Of a stretch of 64,000 nt of DNA, positions 9,309 to 18,207 are shown piece by piece. Below the pieces are notes generated by a model. The model was not told where the DNA came from. It made no database searches and saw only the letters and a program-made list of their open reading frames with translations. The position numbers were made by a program, and so were the translations under genes. The stretch is taken from positions 1-64,000 of the forward strand of contig JAUZOA010000001.1 of the NCBI GenBank assembly GCA_030706685.1. Reading direction: 5' to 3'. Source of the stretch: Bacteroidota bacterium. GTDB taxonomy: Bacteria > Bacteroidota > Bacteroidia > Chitinophagales > Chitinophagaceae. Position 1 is the stretch's first letter; the number at the start of each line of letters is the position of its first letter.

Positions 9309-10239
9309 AGAGATTGTTATAAAAGGAAAAAGAATATTTTATCGTGTACATGGAAACGGTAAACCGGCAATGCTCGTGCATGGATTTGGAGAAACTGGTG
9401 ACGTTTGGAGAAACCAGGTCGAATCTCTGCGAAATAAATTCATGTTCATCGTTCCTGATCTTCCCGGCAGCGGCCAATCGGAAATGATTGATGATATGAG
9501 CATGGAAGGAATGGCAGAAATAGTAAAAATTATTCTTGACACAGAAAGCCCCCTCCAAACCTCCCCCGGCGGGGGAGGTTTTGCCAACACACAAACCTTG
9601 CTTACAGAAAATTCATTGCATGAAGAAAACACTAAAACGTCAGGGTCTTCGAAAGCCCCCTCCTTTGGAGAGCCTGTCCCACAAAGGCGGGAGGGTTTGG
9701 GGGAGGTCGCTTTAATCGGCCACAGCATGGGCGGCTATATTGTATTAGCGTTCGCAGAAAAATATCCCGAAAGGCTCTCCGCTTTCGGTTTATTCCATTC
9801 CACCGCTTATGCGGATACGGAAGAAAAAAAAGCCGTGCGACGCAAAGGCATTGAATTTATCAGGGAGCATGGAGCTTTTGAGTTCCTGAAGAATACAACT
9901 CCTAATCTTTTTTCACCCATTACTAAACAATATTCACCCGCGTTAGTGAGTCAGTTCGTTGAAAGCCTGCGCGGGTTTTCGGCTGATACGCTCATTGCTT
10001 ATTATGAATCCATGATAAAGAGGCCGGAACGCTTATCTATTTTAAGAAGCGTCCAGGTGCCTGTTTTGTTTATCATAGGCGAACAGGATAATGCTATTCC
10101 GCTGCAGGATGGGTTAAAACAATGTCACCTGCCTGCAAAATCGTATATCCATATATTGCATCAATCGGGTCATATGGGAATGCTGGAAGAAGCGGAAAAA
10201 AGTAACAAGGCGCTTGAACATTTTCTCTCGGATATTTAA
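9301..10239 (+). CDS. Alpha/beta hydrolase with inserted repeat segment
   Basis: 312-residue alpha/beta-fold hydrolase. Oxyanion region LVHGFGETGDVW (25-36), nucleophile elbow GHSMGG with S142, acid D263 (IIGEQDNAIP) and H291 (HQSGHMGM) form a complete triad. The substrate is unknown; esterase or lipase-like activity is the general expectation. The segment at about residues 82-135 is abnormal: in this family the strand carrying the nucleophile normally follows the helix after DLPG-G-S within roughly 15-25 residues, whereas here about 55 low-complexity residues lie between (QTSPGGGGF ... PQRREGLGE). At DNA level this piece is a hairpin-rich repeat. Both sides remain in frame, so the gene may still be active. 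It overlaps lnt by 8 bases. Confidence 0.85.
   Translation: MNKEIVIKGKRIFYRVHGNGKPAMLVHGFGETGDVWRNQVESLRNKFMFIVPDLPGSGQSEMIDDMSMEGMAEIVKIILDTESPLQTSPGGGGFANTQTLLTENSLHEENTKTSGSSKAPSFGEPVPQRREGLGEVALIGHSMGGYIVLAFAEKYPERLSAFGLFHSTAYADTEEKKAVRRKGIEFIREHGAFEFLKNTTPNLFSPITKQYSPALVSQFVESLRGFSADTLIAYYESMIKRPERLSILRSVQVPVLFIIGEQDNAIPLQDGLKQCHLPAKSYIHILHQSGHMGMLEEAEKSNKALEHFLSDI
9547..9709. repeat. Hairpin repeat lying inside the hydrolase reading frame
   Basis: A perfect 10-bp stem with a 3-base loop lies at 9558-9580 (AACCTCCCCC / GGC / GGGGGAGGTT). A longer imperfect dyad joins the CCCCCTCCAAACC region near 9549-9560 to GGTTTGGGGGAGG near 9694-9706. The whole segment is read in frame by the hydrolase gene and corresponds to its family-atypical residues 82-135. 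A similar CTCCCC hairpin lies in mqnD at 47334-47352. Confidence 0.7.
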
Positions 10240-10312
10240 CAGTCATTGCTGATAATTGCCATTGGATTCTGCTGATCCGGAGGTAATAACTATCGTAAAT
10301 ATCCGTTTGTAG

Positions 10313-10341
10313 AAAAGCTGCCCCGATCAGGCAGCTTTTTT
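10313..10341 (+). terminator. Rho-independent terminator after lnt-hydrolase
   Basis: GCTGCC at 10317-10322 pairs with GGCAGC at 10330-10335 around a 7-base loop, preceded by AAAA and followed by six T. It lies 73 bases after the hydrolase stop, ahead of the next plus-strand gene. Confidence 0.9.
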
Positions 10342-10375
10342 GTATTTTCAGGCGATTGTTACCTACTAATAACCA

Positions 10376-12997
10376 ATGAGGAAGACCCTATTAATACTGC
10401 TCATTCTTTTTTGTTTTCAAAACAATTTATTGGCTGCTCATATTAAAGGCGGCTTTTTTACCTATCAATATCTCGGTCCCGGGATCAGCAACCCTGCTAA
10501 CCTCAGGTACAGGATAACGCTTACCGTGTATATGATTTGTACCGCTACCGATGCACAGCAATCAAATCCTATTAACTTCAGCATCTTCGATGCCGCCAAT
10601 AACCAGTTTTTGCAGGATGTCAGCGTTTCAATTACGAACCGTTATGATCTGTCTAAAACATACGATGAGCCTTGTATTTCAGGTGATCAGCGGCAGTGTT
10701 ATTATAAAATTGTCATTTATGATCTCCCGTCTATAGAATTAGCACCAACGCCATCAGGGTATATTATAGCTTACCAGCGTTGTTGCCGGATCGCTGGTAT
10801 TCAGAACGTGGTAAACAGTGGTAGTGTTGGAAATACTTTTTCTATCAGCATACCCGGTACTTCAATAGGATTGAATGCAGTAACTAACAGCAGTCCGGCG
10901 TTCCTCGTAAACGATACTGCTGTAGTATGCAGTGGTAGTTATTTTCAATATTCTTTTTCAGCTACTGACCCGGATGGTGATTCATTATCTTATCAATTTT
11001 GTGACGCTTTAATTGGCGGCGACATCAATAATCCTGCTCCACCCACGGCATCCAATCCTCCTTATGCAACCATTCCCTATAATCAACCCTTTGCCGGATC
11101 GCAACCTATGGGCCAGGGAGTAACTATTAATCCCAGGACGGGCCTGATAAGCGGAGTGGCTCCCGGAGAAGGTGAATATGTTGTTTGTGTATGCGTCAGC
11201 GAATACCGGCAGGGTATTTTAATAGCTACTACGAGAAAAGAACTGCATGTAATAGTCGGTATGTGCGCGCCCATCTCTTCCAATCTCGCCCCTTCGTATA
11301 TCACCTGCGATGGTTTTTCCTGGACATTTTTTAACGGGGGCGATCAATCCCTTATCACTTCCTATAACTGGGACTTCGGCGACCCGGCCAGCGGAGCAGC
11401 GGACTCCTCCAACCTGGCCGGCCCGACTCATATCTTCAGCGATACAGGTACTTTTGTTGTTACACTAATCGTTAACCGCGGTCAGTCTTGTTCGGATACA
11501 GGTACCACATTGATGAAAGTATATCCCGGTTTCTTTCCCGATTTCAATTCAACCGGCGTTTGTCTTATCAATCCTGTCAACTTTACCGATGCCACCGCTA
11601 CCAATTATGGCGTAGTGAATTCGTGGAATTGGAACTTCGGAGATGCTTCCACCCAGGCTGATACTTCGCATGTAAAGAACCCATCCTGGACTTATACCAG
11701 TACAGGCCCGAAAGATATCACGCTGATCGTCACCAACAGTAAAGGGTGTATTGATACCATCACCCACACGATAACCATTATTGACAAACCTCCCATCACT
11801 CTTGGATTCCGGGATACTCTTATATGCCGGCCCGATGCAGTACAATTGCAGGCATCAGGGACAGGTAATTTCAGTTGGACACCTCTTATCAATATTATTA
11901 ATCCCAATACCGGTACACCTACCGTCAACCCCACCGCCACTACCTGGTACCAGGTTCACCTGGATGAACAAGGTTGTATCAATACAGATTCCGTAAGGGT
12001 TCGCGTAGTCAGTTTTGTAACGTTGAACGCACGTGCCGACACGACGATATGTCTTACCGATACTGTACGGTTAAGCGCCGTATCGGATGGTTTGAAATAT
12101 CTCTGGTCGCCGGCAGCCACATTGAATGATCCGGCATTGCAAAATCCTTTGGCGACACCGGCGGGTACCACTACTTACCAGGTCACTGCCAGCATTGGAA
12201 GCTGTTCTGCAACGGATAATGTGACGGTGTTCACTGTTCCTTATCCTGTAGCCAACGCGGGTCCTGATACTACCATTTGTTACAATACGCCGGCACAGTT
12301 GCATGGTTCGCACAACGGATCCTCTTTTACCTGGTCCCCGACCGCGTCCCTGCTCAATCCGACAACACTGAATCCGCAGGCATTTCCTGCAGCAAGCACC
12401 CAATATATTTTATCCGTCCTGGCCAATATTGGTTGCCCTAAGGCGGGTCGTGATACCGTGCTTGTAACTGTATTGCCCAAGATAATCCCTTACGCGGGCC
12501 ATGATACGCTGGTAGTAGTGGGTCAGCCGCTTCAATTAGATGCAACGGGTGGAACCAGCTATCAATGGATACCTTCCACCGGCTTGAATAATCCCCTGAT
12601 CCAAAACCCCGTTGGAATATATGGAGCCAATATAGACAGCATCCGGTATAATGTGCTTGTATTTAATGCCGCGGGTTGCTATGATTCAGCGCATGTTACT
12701 GTAAAAATATTTAAAACAGAACCCTATGTTTTTGTTCCCACCGCATTCACTCCCAACGGTGATGGCTTAAATGATGTAATCCGGCCCATTGCAGTCGGCG
12801 TTAAACAAATAGCCTACTTCAGTATTTATAACCGCTGGGGGCAATTGGTATTCACCACTACTGTCAACGAACAGGGATGGGATGGCAAGATTGCTGGCGT
12901 ACCACAGGGCAGCAATGTATTTGTGTGGATGGTCAAAGCAATCGATTATCTTGACAAACCAATTTTCCTCAAAGGAACCGTTACGCTGATACGATAG
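10376..12997 (+). CDS. Large secreted PKD-repeat protein with type B T9SS sorting domain
   Basis: 873 residues. Signal peptide about 1-20 (core LLILLILFCF, cleavage near LLAA), then an N-terminal domain opening AHIKGGFFTYQYLG, a form often seen in large Bacteroidota surface proteins. Two PKD domains follow (about 305-470) with YNWDFGDPASG and WNWNFGDAST. Next are about four Ig/HYR-like repeats of ~80 residues (about 475-780), each with DTTIC or a similar opening and Y-W-P---LN-P----P. The C-terminal sorting domain is about 785-873 (TAFTPNGDGLNDVI, YNRWGQLVF, GWDGKIAG, ending LKGTVTLIR). It is expected to be exported by the T9SS and anchored on the cell surface. A role in adhesion or gliding is inference. 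It is the third such cargo in the window. Confidence 0.9.
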   Translation: MRKTLLILLILFCFQNNLLAAHIKGGFFTYQYLGPGISNPANLRYRITLTVYMICTATDAQQSNPINFSIFDAANNQFLQDVSVSITNRYDLSKTYDEPCISGDQRQCYYKIVIYDLPSIELAPTPSGYIIAYQRCCRIAGIQNVVNSGSVGNTFSISIPGTSIGLNAVTNSSPAFLVNDTAVVCSGSYFQYSFSATDPDGDSLSYQFCDALIGGDINNPAPPTASNPPYATIPYNQPFAGSQPMGQGVTINPRTGLISGVAPGEGEYVVCVCVSEYRQGILIATTRKELHVIVGMCAPISSNLAPSYITCDGFSWTFFNGGDQSLITSYNWDFGDPASGAADSSNLAGPTHIFSDTGTFVVTLIVNRGQSCSDTGTTLMKVYPGFFPDFNSTGVCLINPVNFTDATATNYGVVNSWNWNFGDASTQADTSHVKNPSWTYTSTGPKDITLIVTNSKGCIDTITHTITIIDKPPITLGFRDTLICRPDAVQLQASGTGNFSWTPLINIINPNTGTPTVNPTATTWYQVHLDEQGCINTDSVRVRVVSFVTLNARADTTICLTDTVRLSAVSDGLKYLWSPAATLNDPALQNPLATPAGTTTYQVTASIGSCSATDNVTVFTVPYPVANAGPDTTICYNTPAQLHGSHNGSSFTWSPTASLLNPTTLNPQAFPAASTQYILSVLANIGCPKAGRDTVLVTVLPKIIPYAGHDTLVVVGQPLQLDATGGTSYQWIPSTGLNNPLIQNPVGIYGANIDSIRYNVLVFNAAGCYDSAHVTVKIFKTEPYVFVPTAFTPNGDGLNDVIRPIAVGVKQIAYFSIYNRWGQLVFTTTVNEQGWDGKIAGVPQGSNVFVWMVKAIDYLDKPIFLKGTVTLIR

Positions 12998-13004
12998 TCT
13001 GAAA

Positions 13005-13155
13005 TGTTCCAGAGGTTCGCGAGTTCCAAAGGTTCAAAAAGTTCACAAGTTCAAGACGTTTCCTTATTATCTTGCAAACCGCAATCATTCGTGGACTTCC
13101 GGAACCCGCGAACTTTTTGAACCTCTGAAACCTCTGAAACCTCTGGAACTTATAA
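13005..13155. repeat. Inverted degenerate repeat (GTTCCAGAGGTT words)
   Basis: The left part (from about 13005) is made of 8-9 nt words beginning GTTC or GGTTC. The right part (about 13092-13150) carries the complement, including AGAGGTT and CAAAAAGTTC matches on both sides. The words resemble those at 45495-45576, so the two sites probably belong to one family. It lies between codirectional genes. Confidence 0.65.
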
Positions 13156-13172
13156 ACTCATAAACTTCGCTC

Positions 13173-13946
13173 ATGTCGAAAATCATTTTTATTACCGGCG
13201 CTACTTCAGGATTTGGTAAAGCCACTGCGGAAAAATTCGCGGCCCATGGATATGATCTCATCTTAAACGGGAGAAGAACAGACCGGCTGAATGAATTGTG
13301 CCGGTCATTGGAAAAAAAATACAATATCGCCTGCCTGGCACTTCCCTTTGACGTGCAGGATGAGAAGGCTGTTGCAGAAGCCATTGACAGTTTGCCTGGT
13401 TCCTGGAAAAAAATTGATGTGCTGTTCAATAATGCCGGTCTTGCTCTTGGCCGTGATTATTTTGATGAAGCCGATATGAATGACTGGAATATTATGGTGG
13501 ATACCAATATCAAAGGTTTTATGTACGTGGCCAAAGCGGTATCCAAAATAATGGCGGCCAACAAACAAGGTCATATCATCAATATGGGATCCATAGCCGG
13601 TAAGCAGGTCTATGAAAAAGGGAATATGTATTGCGCCACCAAATTCGCCGTAGATGCGCTTAACCATGCTATGCGCATTGATCTTTTGAGACATAATATT
13701 AAAGTAACAGGTATTCATCCCGGGGCGGCGGAAACCGAATTTTCACTGGTCCGTTTCAAAGGAGATGAAGGAACTGCCAAAAAGATCTATGACGGGCTCA
13801 AGCCATTAACCGCCGAAGATATAGCGGATGTGATCTGGTATTGCGCCAGCTTGCCGGCCCACGTCTGTATCAACGACCTGACCATTACCTGCACACAGCA
13901 GGCCGATGCCATTTATTTTAACAGGAATATCAGCCTCCCGCATTAA
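13173..13946 (+). CDS. SDR-family NADP-dependent dehydrogenase (YdfG-like)
   Basis: Classical short-chain dehydrogenase of 257 residues. The cofactor motif TGATSGFGKATA is at 8-19, NNAG at 86-89, and the catalytic set is S140, Y153 and K157 (NMGSIAGK, YCATKFA). The pattern resembles the serine/3-hydroxy acid dehydrogenase group (YdfG), which oxidises L-allo-threonine, serine and 3-hydroxy acids with NADP+. The Gly-rich loop and the Arg pair at NGRRTDRL (32-39) suit NADP(H). The true substrate cannot be read from sequence. The gene appears monocistronic and is preceded by a repeat dyad. Confidence 0.88.
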   Translation: MSKIIFITGATSGFGKATAEKFAAHGYDLILNGRRTDRLNELCRSLEKKYNIACLALPFDVQDEKAVAEAIDSLPGSWKKIDVLFNNAGLALGRDYFDEADMNDWNIMVDTNIKGFMYVAKAVSKIMAANKQGHIINMGSIAGKQVYEKGNMYCATKFAVDALNHAMRIDLLRHNIKVTGIHPGAAETEFSLVRFKGDEGTAKKIYDGLKPLTAEDIADVIWYCASLPAHVCINDLTITCTQQADAIYFNRNISLPH

Positions 13947-14200
13947 AAGGGCAGGGAGCCCCGGTTACACGACAGAGCGCTCCTGCATTGCATTCATTTT
14001 TTGTCTTTTTTTGGTACTACCAGGGTTATTTTCATCCAGATTTATCCACGTGCTGACCCTGTCTCAGCTTGGTTCACCTGATCCACAGCCAAGTCCCACC
14101 TGGGGTATCCCCATTATAACTGAATAAACGCCAAATGCTTGCAAGGTGAATAGCCTATTTGTAAGGCAATCATGGTGCACCCTTGGTTTTGCTTTTGGTG
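13947..14200. other. Non-coding stretch, nothing recognised
   Basis: The first 254 bases after the SDR gene show no convincing reading frame, RNA gene or promoter. The tract from 14201 is a periodic repeat (listed separately). From about 14360 to 14790 nothing further was recognised apart from low-quality frames that overlap the next gene. Confidence 0.5.
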
Positions 14201-14352
14201 CTTTAAACAGGGGTTAAACAGGGACTAAAGACGGATCAAACACGGATCAAACACGGATTAAAGACGGATTAAAGACGGATAAAACAGGGAGAATATCCGT
14301 GTTTGATCCGTCTTTAATCCCTTTTCTTCACCTGTTTGAATATAGTTTATAC
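14201..14352. repeat. 11-nt tandem array with inverted counterpart
   Basis: Eight units of exactly 11 nt run from 14201 to 14288 (for example GATCAAACACG twice, GATTAAAGACG twice, GATAAAACAGG). From 14298 units of 11 nt continue in complementary form (CGTGTTTGATC, CGTCTTTAATC, CCTTTTCTTCA, CCTGTTTGAAT). The 27-nt segments 14221-14247 and 14294-14320 are complementary at 26 positions, so a strong cruciform or RNA hairpin is possible. Confidence 0.85.
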
Positions 14353-14824
14353 TATTTGAAACACAGGCCAAACAGGGCTATAGCCAGATCTATCAATTGT
14401 ATCAATGGGCTTCGCAGAGGCAAATTGGGCACTGTCATTGACTCGTCCCGGAGCGGGAACCATTGTGCAACGGCACTTTATAAAAAAAGAATGACGCTAT
14501 ACTGATTTTGCCCGAACAGTAACATTATAACTGTGAGTGATTGAAATTCACTGCTGGTCATACCCGGCTGGCCCTTTAATAAAAGGAAATAACAGGGCCG
14601 GATGACAGGCTTAACTAAACAGTATCCAAAAAACGTTTGCATTCTCCCTTTTTTTTTCTACTTTGAATGCCCACCTGAGGCGTACCTGCTCCACTATCCC
14701 CAAAACTTCCGTGCTTCTACTAAGAAAATTCACCTGTACCCTGAAATACAAGAGGTTAAAATCAAAATCCAGGAAACTCTGGTATATTTTTATGAACTTA
14801 TCCCAATTCTATACGAAGACCCGT

Positions 14825-15319
14825 ATGATAAAACCGTGCCTTGTTATAGCTGCATTAATGCTATTACGCTCCGCTTCCTTTTCCCAGGATGTCATCAAAC
14901 TTCAATCTTGCCAGGACAATCTTATCAGCCGGCAGGCCGACAGCCTGAAGACTGCTTATTCAAAAGATGGGTTTGCTTTGCTGAAAGAAGCCTCTATTAC
15001 TATGGAAAGTGAATTCGAGATGCCGGTCATTGTTCCGCTGACCGAAGGAACCCTGTACCAGTTTGTCTTCATCGGCGATTATACCTCGCGCCTCTACGAG
15101 GTAAGAATGTACGACTGGGATGAAAAACAAGTTGTTTTCCAGCAAAAAAGATGGGGCGATGTGGATGGCAATATTATTTCTTACTCTTATATACCAAAAT
15201 TCTCCGAGTTCCACATGATGAAACCTGTGCAGGTGAATAAAGTCAAGAAGAAAAATCTTTGCGGTTATGTGATGCTGTTTAAAAAGACACCGGGAATTGA
15301 AGGGAATGCCGGGCGGTAA
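14825..15319 (+). CDS. Small secreted protein of unknown function
   Basis: I do not recognise this family. From the ATG at 14825 it is 164 residues with a good signal peptide (KPCLVIAALMLL, cleavage near SFSQ at about 20). The frame is open further upstream (ATG at 14792 and 14663), but those starts would place a basic, non-hydrophobic stretch ahead of the signal peptide. The mature part is mixed alpha/beta with a central segment VIVPLTEGTLYQFVFIGD and many Lys near the C-terminus (NKVKKKNLCGYV). It is probably periplasmic. It stands alone on the plus strand and is convergent with the FecR-like fragment. Confidence 0.7.
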   Translation: MIKPCLVIAALMLLRSASFSQDVIKLQSCQDNLISRQADSLKTAYSKDGFALLKEASITMESEFEMPVIVPLTEGTLYQFVFIGDYTSRLYEVRMYDWDEKQVVFQQKRWGDVDGNIISYSYIPKFSEFHMMKPVQVNKVKKKNLCGYVMLFKKTPGIEGNAGR

Positions 15320-15350
15320 TTCCGGGCCGGGGTTTTATCATTTTGTTTTT

Positions 15351-15457
15351 GTCAGTGGTGAACGGTCAGTGGTCAGTTATGATCGCGGGTTATAAATTAG
15401 AAATTCACTGACTAAAGGCTATTCACCACTCACTATTCACCACTCACCACTCACCTA
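15351..15457. repeat. Inverted degenerate repeat (GTCAGTGGTGAA words)
   Basis: Words GTCAGTGGTGAA and GGTCAGTGGTCAG on the left (15351-15377) oppose TTCACCACTCACTATTCACC words on the right (15421-15455). It lies between the convergent secreted-protein gene and the FecR-like fragment and could serve as a terminator for both. Confidence 0.6.
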
Positions 15458-15470
15458 ACTCCCGGTTCCA

Positions 15471-15752
15471 CTACACGAAGATGTTTATCCGGTTATTAGT
15501 TTTAGAGGGATTATTAGGCGGCAAGCCGGGTTTCTTTTTTTCCAATTGCTCAAAAAAATCATTAAAAGCCCTGTCGGCTTTTTCCCGGCCGGATTGCTCT
15601 GTCATTTCCCACCAATAAGAAAGAACTGTTATGTAATAAGGCGCATCGGGATGCTCCTGCGATAATATCGCGAGTTCCTTCAATTCATCTTCTGTTGCCT
15701 CCCCCGACAATTTTCTACCGATCAATATCCATAAACGATGATAATCTTTCAT
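15471..15752 (-). CDS. FecR-type anti-sigma N-terminal domain, standalone or truncated
   Basis: 93 residues from the ATG at 15752 (MKDYHRLWILIGRKLSGEAT). A start at 15773 would add seven residues. The RLW--IGRKLSGEAT-DEL pattern is typical of the cytoplasmic N-terminal domain of Bacteroidota FecR-like anti-sigma factors, which sequester an ECF sigma factor. Such proteins normally continue for 200-300 residues with a membrane span and a periplasmic FecR domain; this one stops just after the first domain. No sigma factor gene is adjacent. The ECF gene at 52.3 kb lacks a partner but is too far away to link by position. This is either a small cytosolic anti-sigma protein or the remnant of a full gene. 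Confidence 0.6.
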   Translation of the reverse strand: MKDYHRLWILIGRKLSGEATEDELKELAILSQEHPDAPYYITVLSYWWEMTEQSGREKADRAFNDFFEQLEKKKPGLPPNNPSKTNNRINIFV

Positions 15753-15773
15753 ACAAGAAAAACACGAAGTCAA

Positions 15774-16076
15774 ATAAACCCGATAAGAAAAGAGAGTATT
15801 CGTTTATTTGCCACCAAAAAAATGCCAGCAAATAAAGAGTTGATTTTTTACTACTTAGTATACAGGAGAATGGAAAAGTGTGCGTTTTCGATACAACCAG
15901 TGTTCACTTTGGTTCGCAAAGAAGGAGATAAAGATAACAATTGAGGGCAGTTATACCCGTCCTGCGTTGAGTAGTTGCCGGTAAAGTGATAAGGCGTTAA
16001 AAAAAATCATCCTATTTCAATTCTTGCCAACTTATCGCCTTACCGGATAATGAATTTATATGCGCAGGTTTATACT
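15774..16076. other. Intergenic stretch with a word-type dyad
   Basis: No convincing gene. Near 15976-16045 the words CCGGTAA and ATAAGGCG on the left recur in complement on the right (CTTATCGCCTTACCGG), which could form a hairpin beyond the end of the sugar operon. The rest is unremarkable. Confidence 0.4.
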
Positions 16077-17219
16077 TTATAAACTTGCCGGCACCAGGAT
16101 ATTCGCCTTAAACGTTTCAATTACCTTCCTGATATCTTCCTGTTTCATCGGTATATAAAGCGGCAAAATAATGCTGTTATCAGCAGCATCTTCTGACAGG
16201 GGCAATGAAACTCCTGCGTATTCTGTCTTGTAGGCTGTTTCCCGGTGAGTAGTCATGATTCCTCTCCGGGTGGCGATACCCGCATCGAGCATTTTCTGCA
16301 TCAGTTCATTCCTGCTGATGGGGCAATTCTTTTCCAGGTAAACGCTGTAAGACTGGTAATTGCTGAAATAACCTTCTTCTTCGATGGGCAGCCGGATAAA
16401 ATCAATATCGCTGAAGGCTTCATGATACTGCATCGCGATCTTTCTTCTTTCCGCTACGATCCAGTCCAGCTTCTCTAATTGTTTAATGCCTACCGCGGCC
16501 TGTATATCCGTCATCCGGTAATTGTAACCTACTTCGATATGATCCTCGAAAATCACTTTCGAAGATTCATGACGCACACGGTCATTGACGGACATACCGT
16601 GCTGGCGCAATAATTTCATCCGCTGGTAATAATCTTCCCGGTTGGTGGTAACAAAACCGCCATCACCGGTGGATATCACTTTTCTCGGGTGCAGGGAGAA
16701 ACAAACTAATTCGGAATGGCTACCGATCTTAGCAGTTTGGTAAGCTGATCCTGCTGCACACGCGGCATCTTCGATCAGTTTTAGTTTATATGTATCTGCC
16801 AGTCGTTTAAAAGCATCAATATCAGCAGGCATGCCAATTTGGTGTACTAGCAGGATCGCTTTCGTTTTGGAGGTGATCTTTCTTTCCGTATCTGCCACAT
16901 CAAGGTTGTACGTTTTTGGATTTACTTCTGCGAATACTGGTTTGGCTCCTGCATACTTTATTGAATTGGCCGTAGCCACATAACTCATGGAAGGGCATAT
17001 CACTTCATCATCCTTGCCGATGCCGGCAACGATCATAGCAAGATGAAGAGCTGTTGTGCAATTGGAAACGGCCACCGCATATTTCGCACCGGTATAAGCG
17101 GCGAATTTCTCTTCAAACTCGGCTACCCGCGGTCCCTGCGTGATCCATCCCGTAAGAATGGTATCATAAGCGGCTTGTGCTTCCTCAGCGGTTAAATAGG
17201 GTTTTGCTATCGGTATCAT
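16077..17219 (-). CDS. DegT/DnrJ/EryC1 sugar aminotransferase (second of the operon)
   Basis: 380-residue PLP enzyme that aminates a nucleotide-activated keto-sugar (ArnB/PseC/perosamine-synthase type). N-terminal PIAKPYLT-EE, GPRVAEFEEKFAAYTGAKYAVAV (about 29-51), cofactor-contact EDAACAAGS (150-158) and the Schiff-base Lys at 180 in the CFSLHPRKVISTGDGG context are all present. It is the last gene of the minus-strand operon, 7 bases after the epimerase gene. Pairing with the SDR epimerase and the formyltransferase suggests a route to a formamido-sugar. The exact sugar position (C3 or C4) cannot be fixed from sequence; the ArnB/PerA-like HPRK context favours C4. Confidence 0.9.
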   Translation of the reverse strand: MIPIAKPYLTAEEAQAAYDTILTGWITQGPRVAEFEEKFAAYTGAKYAVAVSNCTTALHLAMIVAGIGKDDEVICPSMSYVATANSIKYAGAKPVFAEVNPKTYNLDVADTERKITSKTKAILLVHQIGMPADIDAFKRLADTYKLKLIEDAACAAGSAYQTAKIGSHSELVCFSLHPRKVISTGDGGFVTTNREDYYQRMKLLRQHGMSVNDRVRHESSKVIFEDHIEVGYNYRMTDIQAAVGIKQLEKLDWIVAERRKIAMQYHEAFSDIDFIRLPIEEEGYFSNYQSYSVYLEKNCPISRNELMQKMLDAGIATRRGIMTTHRETAYKTEYAGVSLPLSEDAADNSIILPLYIPMKQEDIRKVIETFKANILVPASL

Positions 17220-17226
17220 AAATTAT

Positions 17227-18207
17227 TTAATTAGTCGTTACTTTAATTTTTGAGAAATACCATTCACTCAGTTCTTTCATTCCCTGTTCCAGGGTCACCG
17301 TGGGAGTAAAGCCCAGCAGGTTCTTTGCTTTGCTGATATCAGCCAACCTGCGGCTTACCGGGTTAATGGAATTTTCTTCCCTGAATTCAGGGGTCAGCGT
17401 TGAATCATTTACTTTCAGTAATACATCCAATAACCCCCTGAGACTTGTCTCTTCGCAATTACCAATATTGAACGCTTCATCCGTGACATCAGACTGGAGA
17501 GCGGCGATATTGGCTTTGGCAATATCTTTTACATAAACAAAATCCATGGTAGTAGACCCGTCTCCGTAAATCAACGGGTTCTTACCATCCCTTATGCAAT
17601 CCAGCCATTTGATCATTACCTCGGTGTATTTTCCATCCGTGTCCATACGCGGGCCATAAGCATTGAAATAGCGTAGTGCCACATAATCGAGACCGTACAT
17701 GAATTTATAACTTCTGAATAATTGTTCACCCCACATTTTGGCAGCGCCATAAAATGTCTGGTTGTTATAAGGGTTATCTGTTTCGGGTGTGGGAAAATGC
17801 TGTGCCAGTCCATACACGGAAGCGCTGGAGCTGTAGATCACTTTCTTCACTTTATGTTTTACACTCAATTCGGCCACTTCAAATGTTGATTTCAGCATTA
17901 CTTCAAAGCCATCTCTCGGGCTGGCCGCGCAGGCATTGATACGCAGGGCCGCCATGTGAAACACATAATCTGAACCGGCTATGCAATGTTCCAGTTTGAT
18001 ATTATCGCGAATATCTCCTTCATGAAATTCAACAAGGGGGTTATTGGCAAAAGATTTCATATTCTCCCGGCTGCCGCGAATGAAATTATCAAGGATGATA
18101 ATCTTCTTTGGCTGAAGAGGAATAAGCTGTTCCACTACATAAGATCCGATGAAACCTGCTCCGCCGGTAACAAGGATAGTGCTGTCTTTGACTTTATTGT
18201 GTTGCAT
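17227..18207 (-). CDS. NAD-dependent sugar epimerase/dehydratase (extended SDR)
   Basis: 326 residues. Rossmann motif TGGAGFIG at 14-21, Asp40 after the second strand (ILDNFIRG) as in NAD-binding extended SDRs, active-site Ser segment YSSSASVYG (about 125-133), and Y153/K157 (YGAAK). The substrate half has RYFNAYGPR and GDGSTTMDFVYVKD. It is most like UDP-hexose 4-epimerases and related dehydratases acting on UDP- or dTDP-sugars. It overlaps the preceding small membrane protein gene by 14 bases and precedes the aminotransferase by 7, so the three are translationally linked. Confidence 0.88.
   Translation of the reverse strand: MQHNKVKDSTILVTGGAGFIGSYVVEQLIPLQPKKIIILDNFIRGSRENMKSFANNPLVEFHEGDIRDNIKLEHCIAGSDYVFHMAALRINACAASPRDGFEVMLKSTFEVAELSVKHKVKKVIYSSSASVYGLAQHFPTPETDNPYNNQTFYGAAKMWGEQLFRSYKFMYGLDYVALRYFNAYGPRMDTDGKYTEVMIKWLDCIRDGKNPLIYGDGSTTMDFVYVKDIAKANIAALQSDVTDEAFNIGNCEETSLRGLLDVLLKVNDSTLTPEFREENSINPVSRRLADISKAKNLLGFTPTVTLEQGMKELSEWYFSKIKVTTN

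Noticed and set aside
14602-15012. 136-codon frame overlapping the small secreted protein
   Set aside because: The other frame has a proper signal peptide and continues to a natural end; this one runs through it out of frame.
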